A DNA stretch of 64,000 bases from WHUA01 sp963711215 (lineage in GTDB: Bacteria > Pseudomonadota > Alphaproteobacteria > UBA8366): NCBI GenBank assembly GCA_963711215.1, contig CAVQDH010000002.1:186001-250000 (forward strand), read 5' to 3'. Positions 18,008-27,009 of the stretch are shown here, one piece after another. The first letter of the stretch is position 1, and every line of letters starts with the position of its first letter. Under the pieces are notes generated by a model. The model saw only the letters and a list, made by a program, of their open reading frames with translations. It searched no databases and was not told the origin of the DNA. The position numbers and the translations under genes were made by a program.

Positions 18008-19582
18008 ATGCTTCCGCCCGCTAGCGCAAGGGTGAGGGGCTTGGGGATCACCGGGAAGTCATCGGCAAGGGCGTCGCCGGGCACGTGCCGCCGGGGCGGA
18101 TTGCTGTCGCTGTCGCTTCTGATGGTCGTGATTTCCATCGGCACGGCCGTGGCGGCGGAGCGCAAGCCGGTGGTCATCGGCTCGAAGAAATTCACCGAAT
18201 CGGTGATCCTGGGCGACGCCATTGCCGGCCTGCTGCAAGCCTCGGGCGTCGCCGCACGCCATCGCCGCGAACTGGGCGGCACGCGCATTCTCTGGAGCGC
18301 GCTGCTGGCCGGCGAGATCGACGCCTATCCCGAATACACCGGGACGATCACGCGCGAGATCTTCGCCGGCCAGGGTATTTCCGGCATGGAGGCGATCCGC
18401 GCCGCATTGGCGCACCGCGGAGTCCGCATGACTGCGCCGCTCGGTTTCGACGATACCTATGCGATCGGCGTCCGGCGGGATGTCGCGCAATCCCGCGGCC
18501 TGAAGACGATTTCCGATCTGGCGCGCAACCCGGGCCTGCGATTCGGCTTCAGCAACGAGTTCATGGACCGCGGCGACGGCTGGCCGGGCTTGCGCGCCTA
18601 TTACGGCCTGTCGATGAAAGGGGTGCGGGGGCTCGACCACGATCTCGCCTATCGCGGCATCCGGGCGGGCGACCTCGACGGCACCGATGTCTACACGACG
18701 GACGCCGAGATTGCCGCCTACCACCTCGCCGTGCTCGCGGATGACCGGCACTACTTCCCGGACTACCAGGCGGTGATCCTCTATCGCGACGCGCTGGCAC
18801 AGCGTGCGCCCGAGGCGGTTGCCGCCTTCCGCCGCTTCGAAGGGCGCATCGACACCGGGCAGATGCGGGCGATGAACGCGGCGATCAAGCTGCACGGCGC
18901 GACGGAGCAGGCCGTCGCGGCGCAGTTCCTGAAAGCGAGCTTCGGCGTCACGGCGGAAAGCGGCCGGGCCGGGCCGCTGCAGCGGCTGCTGCATACGACG
19001 GCCGAACACCTGACCCTGGTCGCCATCTCGCTGCTGGCGGCGATCGTGGTCGCGCTGCCGCTCGGTATCCTCGCGGCTCGCCGGCCGCGCCTCGCCCAAT
19101 TGGTTCTGGGTGTGGCCGGGATCATTCAGACCATCCCGTCGCTGGCCCTGCTCGTCTTCATGATTCCGCTGTTCGGGATCGGCACGCTGCCCGCTATCGT
19201 CGCGCTCTTCCTCTACAGCCTGCTGCCGATCGTCCGGAACACGCATGCGGGCCTGGTCGATATCGAGCCGTCGCTGCGCGACGCGGCGGAGGCGCTGGGC
19301 TTTCCGCCGGCCGCGCGCCTCCGGCTGATCGAGCTGCCGATGGCGGCGCGGCCGATCCTGGCCGGCATCAAGACCTCGGCGGTCATCAATGTCGGCACCG
19401 CGACGCTCGGCGCGCTGATCGGCGCGGGCGGCTACGGCCAGCCGATCCTGACGGGAATCCGGCTCGACGACACCGCGCTGATCCTGGAAGGCGCGATCCC
19501 CGCCGCGGTGCTGGCGCTGGCCGTGCAAGGCGTCTTCGAGCTTTCGGAACGGCTGTTCGTCTCGCGCGGCCTGCGGCTTTGA
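18008..19582 (+). CDS. Fused ABC importer substrate-binding/permease protein, glycine betaine/choline (OpuC/EgtU-like) type
   Basis: Two domains are joined in one 524-residue chain. Residues about 55-320 form an OsmF/ProX-like binding domain (VVIGSKKFTESVILGDAI, GEIDAYPEYTGTITREIF). From about 330 follows a ProW-like permease with about six helices and the EAA-like loop EALGFPPAARLRLIELPMA. In known systems such as EgtU the binding domain is C-terminal to the permease; here it comes first. A hydrophobic leader (LLSLSLLMVVISIGTAVAAE) precedes the binding domain. The start is uncertain (ATG 18008, GTG 18032). No ATPase gene is adjacent. Ligand probably a quaternary amine or related osmolyte; this is inference. 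Confidence 0.85.
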   Translation: MLPPASARVRGLGITGKSSARASPGTCRRGGLLSLSLLMVVISIGTAVAAERKPVVIGSKKFTESVILGDAIAGLLQASGVAARHRRELGGTRILWSALLAGEIDAYPEYTGTITREIFAGQGISGMEAIRAALAHRGVRMTAPLGFDDTYAIGVRRDVAQSRGLKTISDLARNPGLRFGFSNEFMDRGDGWPGLRAYYGLSMKGVRGLDHDLAYRGIRAGDLDGTDVYTTDAEIAAYHLAVLADDRHYFPDYQAVILYRDALAQRAPEAVAAFRRFEGRIDTGQMRAMNAAIKLHGATEQAVAAQFLKASFGVTAESGRAGPLQRLLHTTAEHLTLVAISLLAAIVVALPLGILAARRPRLAQLVLGVAGIIQTIPSLALLVFMIPLFGIGTLPAIVALFLYSLLPIVRNTHAGLVDIEPSLRDAAEALGFPPAARLRLIELPMAARPILAGIKTSAVINVGTATLGALIGAGGYGQPILTGIRLDDTALILEGAIPAAVLALAVQGVFELSERLFVSRGLRL

Positions 19583-19627
19583 TATAGTGATCGCCGCTCC
19601 TATCAAAAAAGAAAGCACAGGTGCTCC

Positions 19628-20044
19628 ATGAAAGATGACGCGCTCTACGAAACCGGGATGGCCGTCCGCCGGAAGATCCTCGGCGATGCGCATGTCGATC
19701 GCGCGCTCGCCCGTACGTCGCCGCTGACCGAGGAGTTTCAGGACCTCATCGTCCGCTATGGCTGGGGCGCGGTCTGGGGCCGCCCGGGGCTGGACCATCG
19801 GGAACGGCGTCTCCTGGTCATCGGCACGATGATGGCGATCGGCCGGTGGGAGGAGTTCGACATGCATGTGCGGGCGGCGCTGCAAAGCGGCTTTCCGCTG
19901 GCCGACATCAAGGAGGTCATCCTGCAGCAGGCGATCTATTGCGGCGTGCCGGCCGGCAATACCGCCTTTCACCATGTCGAGCGCCTGATCGAGGAGGTCG
20001 CCGCCCAGGGCGTCAAGGTTAACGGCGACGGATCGTCCGCCTGA
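19628..20044 (+). CDS. Carboxymuconolactone decarboxylase (CMD/AhpD-fold) family protein
   Basis: A 138-residue helical protein similar to PcaC-type gamma-carboxymuconolactone decarboxylase. The family pattern is visible in WGRPGLDHRERRLLVIGTMM, EFDMHVRAALQSGF and QQAIYCGVPAGNTAFHHVE. It lacks the CxxC pair of peroxidatic AhpD, so a decarboxylase or lactone-handling role is more likely. It lies 46 bases after the fused importer and 92 bases before a DapA-like aldolase. The specific substrate is unknown. Confidence 0.88.
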   Translation: MKDDALYETGMAVRRKILGDAHVDRALARTSPLTEEFQDLIVRYGWGAVWGRPGLDHRERRLLVIGTMMAIGRWEEFDMHVRAALQSGFPLADIKEVILQQAIYCGVPAGNTAFHHVERLIEEVAAQGVKVNGDGSSA

Positions 20045-20135
20045 CCCGCGCCTACCGCTTTCCGTTCGTGCAGGAGAGCGCTATTCTGTGCCTCTGCACG
20101 GTTCCCGCCTGTCTCGCTGAATGGAGGACTATCCC

Positions 20136-21035
20136 ATGGCCGGTCTCACGGGCCTGATTTGCCCCAACCTCACGCCGTTCAACACCGATCTGTCGATTGC
20201 GATGGACCTCTATATCGAGCATGCCAACCGGATGCTCGATGCCGGCTGCTCGGCGCTGGCGCCCTTCGGGACGACCGGCGAGGCGCTGTCCGTCGGCATG
20301 GACGAGCGCATGGAAGTGCTCGAGGCGATGGTCAAGGCGGGCATCGATCCGGCCAAGCTGGTGCCGGGCACGGGCCTCACCAACCTGCAGGACACGGCCA
20401 AGCTCTGCCGCCACGCGATCAAGATGAAATGCGCCGGAGTCATGGTGCTGCCGCCCTTCTATTACAAAGGGGTGTCGGACGAGGCGCTGTTCGAATATTT
20501 CTCGGCCCTGATCGGCATGGTCAATTCGCCGGCGCTCAGGATCTACCTCTACCACATCCCGCCGGTCGCCCAGGTGCCGGTCAGCGTCGAGCTGACGGCC
20601 CGGCTCGCCAAGGCCTTCCCGGGCGCCATCGCCGGGATCAAGGACAGCTCGGGCGACTGGAGCAACACCAAGCGCCTGCTGACCGAGGTCAAGGGCATCG
20701 CGGTGTTCCCGGGCTCGGAGAACCCGCTGATCGAGGCCCTGGCGCTCGGCGCCCCCGGCTGCATCAGCGCGACCGCGAACATCAACGCCGAGAACATCAT
20801 CCGCTGCTACAAGGCGGCCGGCACGCCGGAAGGTGATCGCCTGCAGGCGCAGATCCGCGCCTACCGCCTGCCGTTCCAGGAGATGGGCGCGATCCCGGCG
20901 CAGAAGTGGATGCTGGCGCACCAGACCGGCGAGCCGCGCTGGAAGATCGTCCGGCCGCCGCTGATGCAGCTTTCGGACGCGCGCGGCCAGGAGCTGCTGA
21001 AACGCCTCGAGACGGTTCTCGAGCCGGCGGAATAA
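20136..21035 (+). CDS. Dihydrodipicolinate synthase/N-acetylneuraminate lyase family protein
   Basis: A 299-residue class I aldolase of the DapA/NanA superfamily, with the Schiff-base Lys K169 in GAIAGIKDSSGDW, the Tyr Y139 in IYLYHIPP and the GTTGE motif at about 45-49. These enzymes condense or cleave pyruvate and related 2-oxo acids. GGAGGA at 20123-20128 supports ATG 20136 over ATG 20121. Because it is not linked to lysine genes, a catabolic role (for example on a keto-deoxy acid) is more likely than lysine synthesis. Confidence 0.9.
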   Translation: MAGLTGLICPNLTPFNTDLSIAMDLYIEHANRMLDAGCSALAPFGTTGEALSVGMDERMEVLEAMVKAGIDPAKLVPGTGLTNLQDTAKLCRHAIKMKCAGVMVLPPFYYKGVSDEALFEYFSALIGMVNSPALRIYLYHIPPVAQVPVSVELTARLAKAFPGAIAGIKDSSGDWSNTKRLLTEVKGIAVFPGSENPLIEALALGAPGCISATANINAENIIRCYKAAGTPEGDRLQAQIRAYRLPFQEMGAIPAQKWMLAHQTGEPRWKIVRPPLMQLSDARGQELLKRLETVLEPAE

Positions 21036-21041
21036 AGCGCC

Positions 21042-21701
21042 TCAGGCCGACGGTATCCGAAGCCGGCGCTCCAGCGCCCGGACGAGCATCGCCGCGCCCA
21101 GGCTCATCGCCAGGAAGAACAGGCCGACGATGGTAATCGGCTCGAGATAGCGGAAGGTCTCGGAGCCGATGATCTTCGCGCGCTGCATCATCTCGACGAC
21201 CGCGATGGCGGAAAGCAGCGGCGTATCCTTGAACATTGCGATCAGGTAATTGCCCAGCGCCGGCAGGATGTCCGGAACCGCCTGCGGCAGAACGACGTAG
21301 CGAAAGACCTGAAGCCGCGTCATGCCGAGTGCGCCGGCGGCCTGCCATTGCCCGGCGGGCACGTTATCGATTCCGGAGCGGTAGGCTTCCGAGGTGTAGG
21401 CCGCATAGTGCAGGCCGATCGCGATGATGCCGGTCAGAAGCGCCGGCAGGATGACGCCGTAATCGGGCAGCACGAAGAAAATGAAATAGAGCTGGATGAG
21501 CAGGGGCGTGCCGCGGACCGCCTCGATCGCGAGCGCGACCGGCAGGGCAACGGCGCGGCGCCGGCTGCGCCGGAGCAGCGCCAGCAGAAGCCCGAGCACG
21601 ATACTGATGGCAAACCCGGCGGCCGTGACGCCGAGCGTCAGCAGCGCGGCCTTGCCGAGCGTCGGCAGGATCGCCGCGGCGAAGGCCCAGTCGACATGCA
21701 T
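21042..21701 (-). CDS. ehuD: Ectoine/hydroxyectoine ABC transporter permease EhuD
   Basis: A 219-residue polar amino acid-type (HisM/GlnP) permease with about five membrane helices and the loop AAGALGMTRLQVFRYVVLPQ that contacts the ATPase. The stretch DTPLLSAIAVVEMMQRAKII and SETFRYLEPITIVGLFF are close to EhuD proteins. With ehuC and ehuB it forms an importer for ectoine and hydroxyectoine. The start overlaps the ehuC stop (TGATG). The cognate ATPase gene ehuA is not in this window. Confidence 0.88.
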   Translation of the reverse strand: MHVDWAFAAAILPTLGKAALLTLGVTAAGFAISIVLGLLLALLRRSRRRAVALPVALAIEAVRGTPLLIQLYFIFFVLPDYGVILPALLTGIIAIGLHYAAYTSEAYRSGIDNVPAGQWQAAGALGMTRLQVFRYVVLPQAVPDILPALGNYLIAMFKDTPLLSAIAVVEMMQRAKIIGSETFRYLEPITIVGLFFLAMSLGAAMLVRALERRLRIPSA

Positions 21702-22361
21702 CACACGCGCTCCTGCGCCAAGCGGTGGCGGCCGAGCCGGCGTTCGAGCCCGCGCGTGGCGGCCGCGATAACCAGCGCGAGCAGCCCGTAGATCACCAGC
21801 ACCATGGTGAAGATTTCAGCTGTCCGGAAGGTTGCCTGATTGAGCTGGTAGGCGCGGAAGGTCAGGTCGGAGACGGTGATAAGCGAGACGAGCGCGGTCC
21901 CTTTGAGAAGCTCGATCAGCAGATTACCCCACAGCGGTAGCATGCGGAGGACCGCCTGCGGCAGCACGATCCAGCGCATCACTTGAGGCCCCGTCAGTCC
22001 GAGCGCCGCGCCCGCCGCGGTCTGGCCGGGTGGGACGGCAAGGATGGCGCCGCGCACCACCTCGCTGCCGTAGGCGCCGATGTTAAGTCCGAGCCCGAGG
22101 ACCGCGGTCTGGAACGGCGTGAACGTCACGCCGAAATGCGGCAGCACGAAGAACAGCCAGAACAGCTGCACCAGCAGCGACGAGCCGCGGAACAGCTCGA
22201 CATAGACGACGGAGGCCGCGCGCAGCAAGCCGCGAGCGGGAAAGCCGTGCCAGCCCGCTCGCGAAGGCGAGCAGCACGGCGACGACGGCGGCGGCGACGG
22301 TAATCTCGGCCGTGACCCGCGTGCCGTCGAGCAGGATCGGCAGGAATTCGATCATCGGCAT
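21701..22361 (-). CDS. ehuC: Ectoine/hydroxyectoine ABC transporter permease EhuC (one frameshift)
   Basis: The second permease of the Ehu importer, about 219 residues after correction. The N-terminus (MPMIEFLPILLDGTRVTAEI) is in one frame and the rest (YVELFRGSSLLVQLFWLFFV, ALGLTGPQVMRWIVLPQ) in another. The break lies between about 22230 and 22250, and the total length is one base too long. The second frame contains the ATPase-contact loop and all but one of the membrane helices. It is translationally coupled to ehuD and follows ehuB after a GC-rich inverted repeat. Confidence 0.87.
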
Positions 22362-22370
22362 TCGCTCGCG

Positions 22371-22397
22371 CCGGCCCTGCCGGGGCGGATCGGCCGG
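22371..22397 (-). promoter_or_regulatory. Inverted repeat immediately after the ehuB stop
   Basis: CCGGCC (22371-22376) and GGCCGG (22392-22397) form a 6-bp stem around a 15-base loop in the ehuB-ehuC gap, directly abutting the ehuB stop codon. There is no T-tract. It occupies the same position as the longer hairpins after the other binding-protein genes in the window, but is the weakest of them. Confidence 0.35.
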
Positions 22398-23284
22398 TCA
22401 GCCGCCGCAGAGCTTCGCGGCGGTTGCATTGCCCGGCAGCTCGGCCTTGGTGAAACCGAAGGGCGCCACGAGCGCGAGGTGCGCCTTGCTGCCGACGAAG
22501 GACGCCAGCTCCTTGTCGAAGGCCTGACGTAGCGCCTTGTCCTCCTTGCGGAAAGCGAAGGCGCCGTAGCCGAAAGCGTAGCCCGGTGTCTTGAACGGCT
22601 TTGCAACGTCCACCCGGTCGCCGCCTTTCTTCGCCATCCGCCGGATCGATAAGGCGGTGAGCGCGGCGGCGTCCGCCCGGCCGAACCGCACCGCCGAGAG
22701 CATGCTCACCTGATCGGGCAGGGTGACGATTCGACCGTCGGGGATGCCGGCCTTCTTCGCATAGGTCTGCTCGACCGCGCCCGCCATGACCGCCAGTTTC
22801 ACATTGTCGTTGCGCGCGGCATCCTTATAGCTGTGCAGGCCCAGCGGGTTGCCGGCCTTGACCAGGAAGCCCGAGCCGAGGCGGTAGGTCGGATTCGAAA
22901 AGGCGACCTGCTTGCAGCGCGCCGGCGTGATGAACATGCCGGCGGCGATCACGTCGAAGCGGTGGGCGCCCAGCCCGGGATCAGCGATGCCCACTCGGTC
23001 AGTACTGCCTCGACCTTGCCGATACCGATTTTCTTGGCGATGTGCCTGGCAATCTCCGGCGCTTCGCCAGTGGCCTTGCCGTCTGCCGTCGCGTAGCCGA
23101 AAGGCGCCTCGTTGGCGAAGCCGATGCGGATGCTGCCGTGCTTCCGCGCTTGCTCCAGGGTCGATGCGGCAAGGGCGCTTGTCGCGAAAATCGCGGCGGC
23201 GAGGAGCGTCACCGCGCCGGACGCGAAGTGCGTCACGGCGGCCGCTCTTGAGCGGGAGCCTGCGGTCTTATGGTTCGTCTTCAT
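22398..23284 (-). CDS. ehuB: Ectoine/hydroxyectoine-binding protein EhuB (one frameshift)
   Basis: A periplasmic polar amino acid-type binding protein, about 295 residues after correction. It begins with a long Tat/Sec-like leader (VTLLAAAIFATSALAAS) and the first lobe reads HGSIRIGFANEAPFGY. The frame breaks after TEWASLIPG in a short C run at 22974-22976 (one base missing) and resumes as LGAHRFDVIAAGMFITPARC. Position directly after ectD and before ehuC, together with GFANEAPFGY, supports EhuB. It delivers external ectoines to EhuCD. The break is probably a homopolymer error. Confidence 0.87.
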
Positions 23285-23313
23285 CTCTACGCAGCTCCCT
23301 TCTTGTTTCCAAT

Positions 23314-24207
23314 TCAGGAAATCGGCGCCACGGTCCGGCTGGCGATGAAATCGGGCCGCGGCCTCGTCCCGGCGAACGGCCGTACCAGCGCGTTCTCGAC
23401 GCTGTTGTAGACGGCGAAGATATTGCTGCGCGGATGGGGCGTTATGTTGCCGTTCGAGCCGTGCATCGTGTTGCAGTCGAACAGCACGATCGAGCCGGCG
23501 GGTCCGGTCGGCGCATCGATGCCGCCCAGGTCGACGAGCCAGCGCAGGCTGTCGTCGTCCGGCGTGCCGATTGCCTGGCGGCGCAGCGACTCCTTGAAGT
23601 GGTTGTCGGGCGTCGCGCCAACGCAGGTCACATAGTGCTTGTGCGATCCGGGGATCAGCATCAGCGGTCCGTTCTGTGCGTGGTTGTCGGACAGCGCAAT
23701 GGAGACGCTGATCGCCCGCATCCGCGGCATGCCGTCCTCGGTGTGCCAGGTCTCGAAATCGGAGTGCCAGTAGAACTCCTTGCCGCGAAACCCAGTCTTG
23801 TAGTTGATGCGCGACTGATGGATGTAGACCGGACCGCCGAGGATCTGTTGCGCCATGCCGGCAAGGCGGGGGCTCTGCAGCAGGGCGCGGAATACCGGGC
23901 TGCTTTCGTGGACCGCGAAGACGGACCGGACGATGTCGCTGCCGGGCTCGCGCACGATCCTGTCGTCGTCGCTGCCGCGCGCAGCATCCCAAATCGCGCG
24001 CAGCTCCGCGGTGAAGTCGCGCACCGCGTCGGGCGAAAAATACTGCTCGATGGCGAGATAGCCGTTGTGCTCGAAGTAGTCGAGATCGGCGGACGAAAGC
24101 GCCCCGCAGGCGGCCCTACCGTTGCCCCAGAGGACAGGATCCTGCCGGTCGACGATCGACGGCGCCGGCTGTACGCGGGACGGATAGCGGTCGACCATTT
24201 GATCCAT
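23314..24207 (-). CDS. ectD: Ectoine 5-hydroxylase EctD
   Basis: A 297-residue Fe(II)/2-oxoglutarate dioxygenase that converts ectoine to 5-hydroxyectoine. The iron ligands are H148 and D150 in FYWHSDFETWHTEDGMP and H249 in CNTMHGSNGN; each is four residues later than the corresponding ligand of Sphingopyxis alaskensis EctD (H144, D146, H245). The ectoine-hydroxylase signature around these residues is intact. A GGAGG sequence precedes ATG 24207. It is the only intact ect gene here, following ectC in the order ectABCD. Confidence 0.96.
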   Translation of the reverse strand: MDQMVDRYPSRVQPAPSIVDRQDPVLWGNGRAACGALSSADLDYFEHNGYLAIEQYFSPDAVRDFTAELRAIWDAARGSDDDRIVREPGSDIVRSVFAVHESSPVFRALLQSPRLAGMAQQILGGPVYIHQSRINYKTGFRGKEFYWHSDFETWHTEDGMPRMRAISVSIALSDNHAQNGPLMLIPGSHKHYVTCVGATPDNHFKESLRRQAIGTPDDDSLRWLVDLGGIDAPTGPAGSIVLFDCNTMHGSNGNITPHPRSNIFAVYNSVENALVRPFAGTRPRPDFIASRTVAPIS

Positions 24208-24227
24208 GGCTAAAGCCTCCGGCCGTC

Positions 24228-24652
24228 TCAGTCGGCGGCGGCGTCCGCGACGCCTTCCGCTTCGTCGTCTTCGATCAGCGGGTAGATGCCCTTCTCGTCA
24301 TGCACCTCCCGCCCGGTGAGCGGCGGGTTGAACACGCACACCATGCGCATCTGCGTGCGGGCCCTGAGATAGTGCTTCTCGTGGCCGTTGAGGGCGTAGA
24401 GCGTGCCGTCCTTGATCGGGAAAGACGCTCGCCGGTCTCGATCACCTCGACCTCACCCTCGCCCTCGACGCAGTAGACCGCTTCGAGGTGATGCGCGTAC
24501 CAGATGAACGTTTCGGTGCCCGCCTTGATGATGGTGTCGTGCATGGAAAAGCCCATGCCGTCGCTCTTCAGCAGGAACCGGCGGCTGGTCCAGGTCTCGA
24601 CATCGACATCGCGGTCGGTGCCCTTCAGGTCTTCAAGCTTCGTGACGATCAT
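24228..24652 (-). CDS. ectC: L-ectoine synthase EctC (one frameshift)
   Basis: The cupin-fold enzyme that cyclises N-gamma-acetyl-diaminobutyrate to ectoine, about 141 residues after correction. The N-terminal part is diagnostic: MIVTKLEDLKGTDRDVDVET, TWTSRRFLLKSDGMGFSMHD and HHLEAVYCVEGEGEVEVI. The frame breaks near 24415-24425 (one base missing). In the other frame it continues as FPIKDGTLYALNGHEKHYL and CVFNPPLTGREVHDEKGIYP, ending at TGA 24228. It is slightly longer than usual because of an acidic Ala-rich tail. The gene sits between ectB and ectD. Confidence 0.94.
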
Positions 24653-24682
24653 GTCTTGCTCCGTCTCGCGGTGGAGGTTGGC

Positions 24683-25962
24683 TCAGGCGACGTGCTTGAC
24701 GCCGGTCCGGCGGCGGTCGAGCGCCGCGGCCGTCGCCTTGGCGAGAATCGACAGGCCCTTCTCCAGGCCGACGTCCTCGATCACCAGCGGCGGCATGACC
24801 TTGACGACCTCGCCGTTCGCGCCCGAGGTTTCCATCAACAAGCCCATGCGGAAGGCCTGCGCGCAGATCTCGCCCGCAAGGCCATCGACGCCGATCTTGA
24901 TGCCCTGCATGAGGCCGCGTCCCGCGACGACGCCTTGAAGCGCCGGGTGCCGGTCCACCAGATCGGTCAGGAAGGTCTCGATCTTCGCCGCCTTGGCATT
25001 GATCGACTTCTCCAGCGAATCGTCCTTCCAATAGCCCAGCGCTTCCGTCGCGGTGACGAAGGCCAGGTTGTTGCCGCGGAAGGTGCCGTTGTGCTGTCCG
25101 GGGCTGAAGCAGTCGAGATGCGGCTTGAGCAGCGTCAGCGCCATCGGCAGGCCGCTGCCGCTGATCGATTTCGAAAGGCAGACGATGTCCGGGTCGAGGC
25201 CGGCCGGCTCGAAGCTGAAGAAGGGACCCGGTCCGTCCGCAGCCCGCCTGGATGTCGTCGATGATCAGGACGATGTCGTGCGTCCGGCAGATATTCTTCG
25301 AGCCGCCGGAGCCATCCCATGCTGGCGACATTCAACCCGCCTTCGCCTTGCAGGGTTTCGACGATGACCGCCGCCGGGGTGTCCACTCCGCTGCCGTTGT
25401 CTTCCAGCGTCCGAGCGAAATACTCCAACGTGTCGACGTCTTCGCCGAGATAGCCGTCGAACGGCATGCGGAAGGTGCCGTGAAGCGGAATGCCCGCGCC
25501 TTCGCGCTTGGTGCGCGTTTCCGGTCAGTGCGAGGGAGCCGAGCGTCATGCCGTGAAAAGCGTTGGTGAAGCAGACGATGCCGCTGCGGCCGGTCGCCAG
25601 CCGCGAGATCTTGATCGCGCTCTCGACGGCGTTCGTGCCGGTCGGTCCGGGAAACAGCAGCTTATATCTCATGCCGCGCGGCGCGAGGATGATGTCTTGG
25701 AAGGCGTCAATGAACGCGGCTTTCGCGCTGGTCGCCATGTCCAGGCTGTGCACGACGCCGTCCCGGCGATGTAGTCGACCAGCGGCGCCATGATGCGGTC
25801 CGGGTTGTGCCCGTAATTCAAGGCGCCGGCGCCGGCGAAGAAATCGATGTATTCGCGTCCCTGTTCGTCCCAAAGGCGATAGCCCTTCGCCTTGGTGAAG
25901 ATCGTCGGGAAATCCCGGATATAGGACCGCACGTTGGATTCGTGCTGCTCGAAGGGTTTCAC
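24683..25962 (-). CDS. ectB: Diaminobutyrate--2-oxoglutarate transaminase EctB (four frameshifts)
   Basis: A PLP class-III aminotransferase that makes L-2,4-diaminobutyrate from aspartate semialdehyde, about 425 residues after correction. Start is GTG 25962, overlapping the ectA stop (GTGA), with AAGGAGG inside ectA. Fragments in order are MKPFEQHESNVRSYIRDFPT, VHSLDMATSAKAAFIDAFQ, RMPFDGYLGEDVDTLEYFAR, DIVLIIDDIQAGCGRTG (the PLP Asp) and SKSISGSGLPMALTLLKP (the PLP Lys). Frame changes lie near 25763 (one base missing), 25515, 25294 and 25228 (one extra each). This order and near-complete family coverage argue for sequencing error rather than decay. Confidence 0.93.
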
Positions 25963-26554
25963 GATGTTGCCTCCTTACGATTGTTTCCGGTACGCATGCG
26001 CGGCTCGAATGGGCCGATCCGCACGAGCAGTTCAGTCTCGTGACGCGGATCGGGGAAAAGACCGCTGTCGAACCCGGTCGACAGGTCGAAGCTGCAGCCT
26101 TGGCGGCGGGCGAAGCCGCGGAACAGCGCCATCGAGGCCAGGTTCGACGGCGTCACCGTCGCTTCCATGTCGCCTGACGTTGCGGCATTCCGGGCGGCGG
26201 AGAATTTCCCGCAGCATCGCCGAGCCAAGGCCGAGGCCTCGGCTGCTTTCGGCCACGCCGATCTGCCAGACGAAAACCGTCTCCGGGCGGTCGGGAAGGA
26301 GATAGGCCCAGACGAAGCCAGCGATCTTTCCCGCGATGACGGGCGACGACGCTGGTCGCGCCGAAATGCGCGCCCGTCAGCAGGTAGGCGTAGGCGGAAT
26401 TCGGCTCGAGCGTGCCGTCCGCCTGAACCAGCCGCCAGATCGCCGCCCCGTCCGAGGCGGTCGGCCGCGCGAAAGTGGGGAAAGGGCTGTCGTCTCCACG
26501 ATCCTGGCCGACGCTGCGGGTGGATTCCTTCTCTTCGAATGTCGTGTCGCTCAT
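25959..26554 (-). CDS. ectA: L-2,4-diaminobutyrate N-acetyltransferase EctA (two frameshifts)
   Basis: A GNAT-family acetyltransferase that acetylates diaminobutyrate, the second step of ectoine synthesis; about 197 residues after correction. Fragments are FARPTASDGAAIWRLVQADG and LEPNSAYAYLLTGAHF, then KIAGFVWAYLLPDRPETVFV and VAESSRGLGLGSAMLREIL (the acetyl-CoA loop), then EATVTPSNLASMALFRGFAR. Extra bases lie near 26341 (a GGG run) and near 26170. ATG 26554 is used; ATG 26563 is in frame. It is the first gene of ectABCD-ehuBCD. Confidence 0.92.
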
Positions 26555-27009
26555 TGACCTCAATGCTGTTGCCGGGCGTTCCTTCGGGGACGCGCCTGAT
26601 TGAATGTCGTTCCGCCGTGCGGATTTCCGGATGCGACTTGAGCGGCACGCGACAATGGTCGGCCATCGACATACGTGACGGCCGCCTCGCGTTGACGTGT
26701 TTTGCTTTCTACGGCGTTACCGGGTGGGCCGCGTCACGGCGATGATGGCAATCCGCCGTCATCGCGTGTGGAACCGGGATTGTATTCGCTTGCCGTCGAG
26801 ATGCTCTCCGAAAACTCAAACTCAGCAGATGCCGCGATTTCGCGGCTTATCGTCCTTGTGGCCGTTGCCAGGGGATCGGTTTGGAGGATACCTCCGCCTC
26901 GGAACCTAGGCGCCAGCCTGCGCCATGATTCCGGAGACGGCGCGTGATCACACTTACATAAGTTAATCGATGGGCCAGAAATAAACGGGAATTTGGCGGT
27001 GCCCGGATT
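26555..27009. other. Non-coding interval upstream of ectA
   Basis: This 455-base interval has no reading frame with a plausible start and composition. It carries an AT-rich part near 26945-26990 and must hold the ectA promoter. The half-palindrome CTTAC-N4-GTTAA lies inside it at 26953-26966. I see no clear sigma-70 elements and no tRNA. Confidence 0.6.
26953..26966. promoter_or_regulatory. Candidate Crp/Fnr-type site between ectA and the regulator gene
   Basis: CTTAC-ATAA-GTTAA has the 5-N4-5 geometry of Crp/Fnr sites. It shares its right half and three of five left-half positions with the perfect TTAAC-N4-GTTAA palindrome in the promoter of the neighbouring Crp/Fnr gene. It lies about 400 bases upstream of ectA, far for direct activation. 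Confidence 0.3.

Noticed and set aside
24683..26554. ectA and ectB as true pseudogenes.
   Set aside because: All conserved family blocks are present in order; the breaks are single-base changes, several in short homopolymers, like those in tamB and other housekeeping-type genes in the same window.
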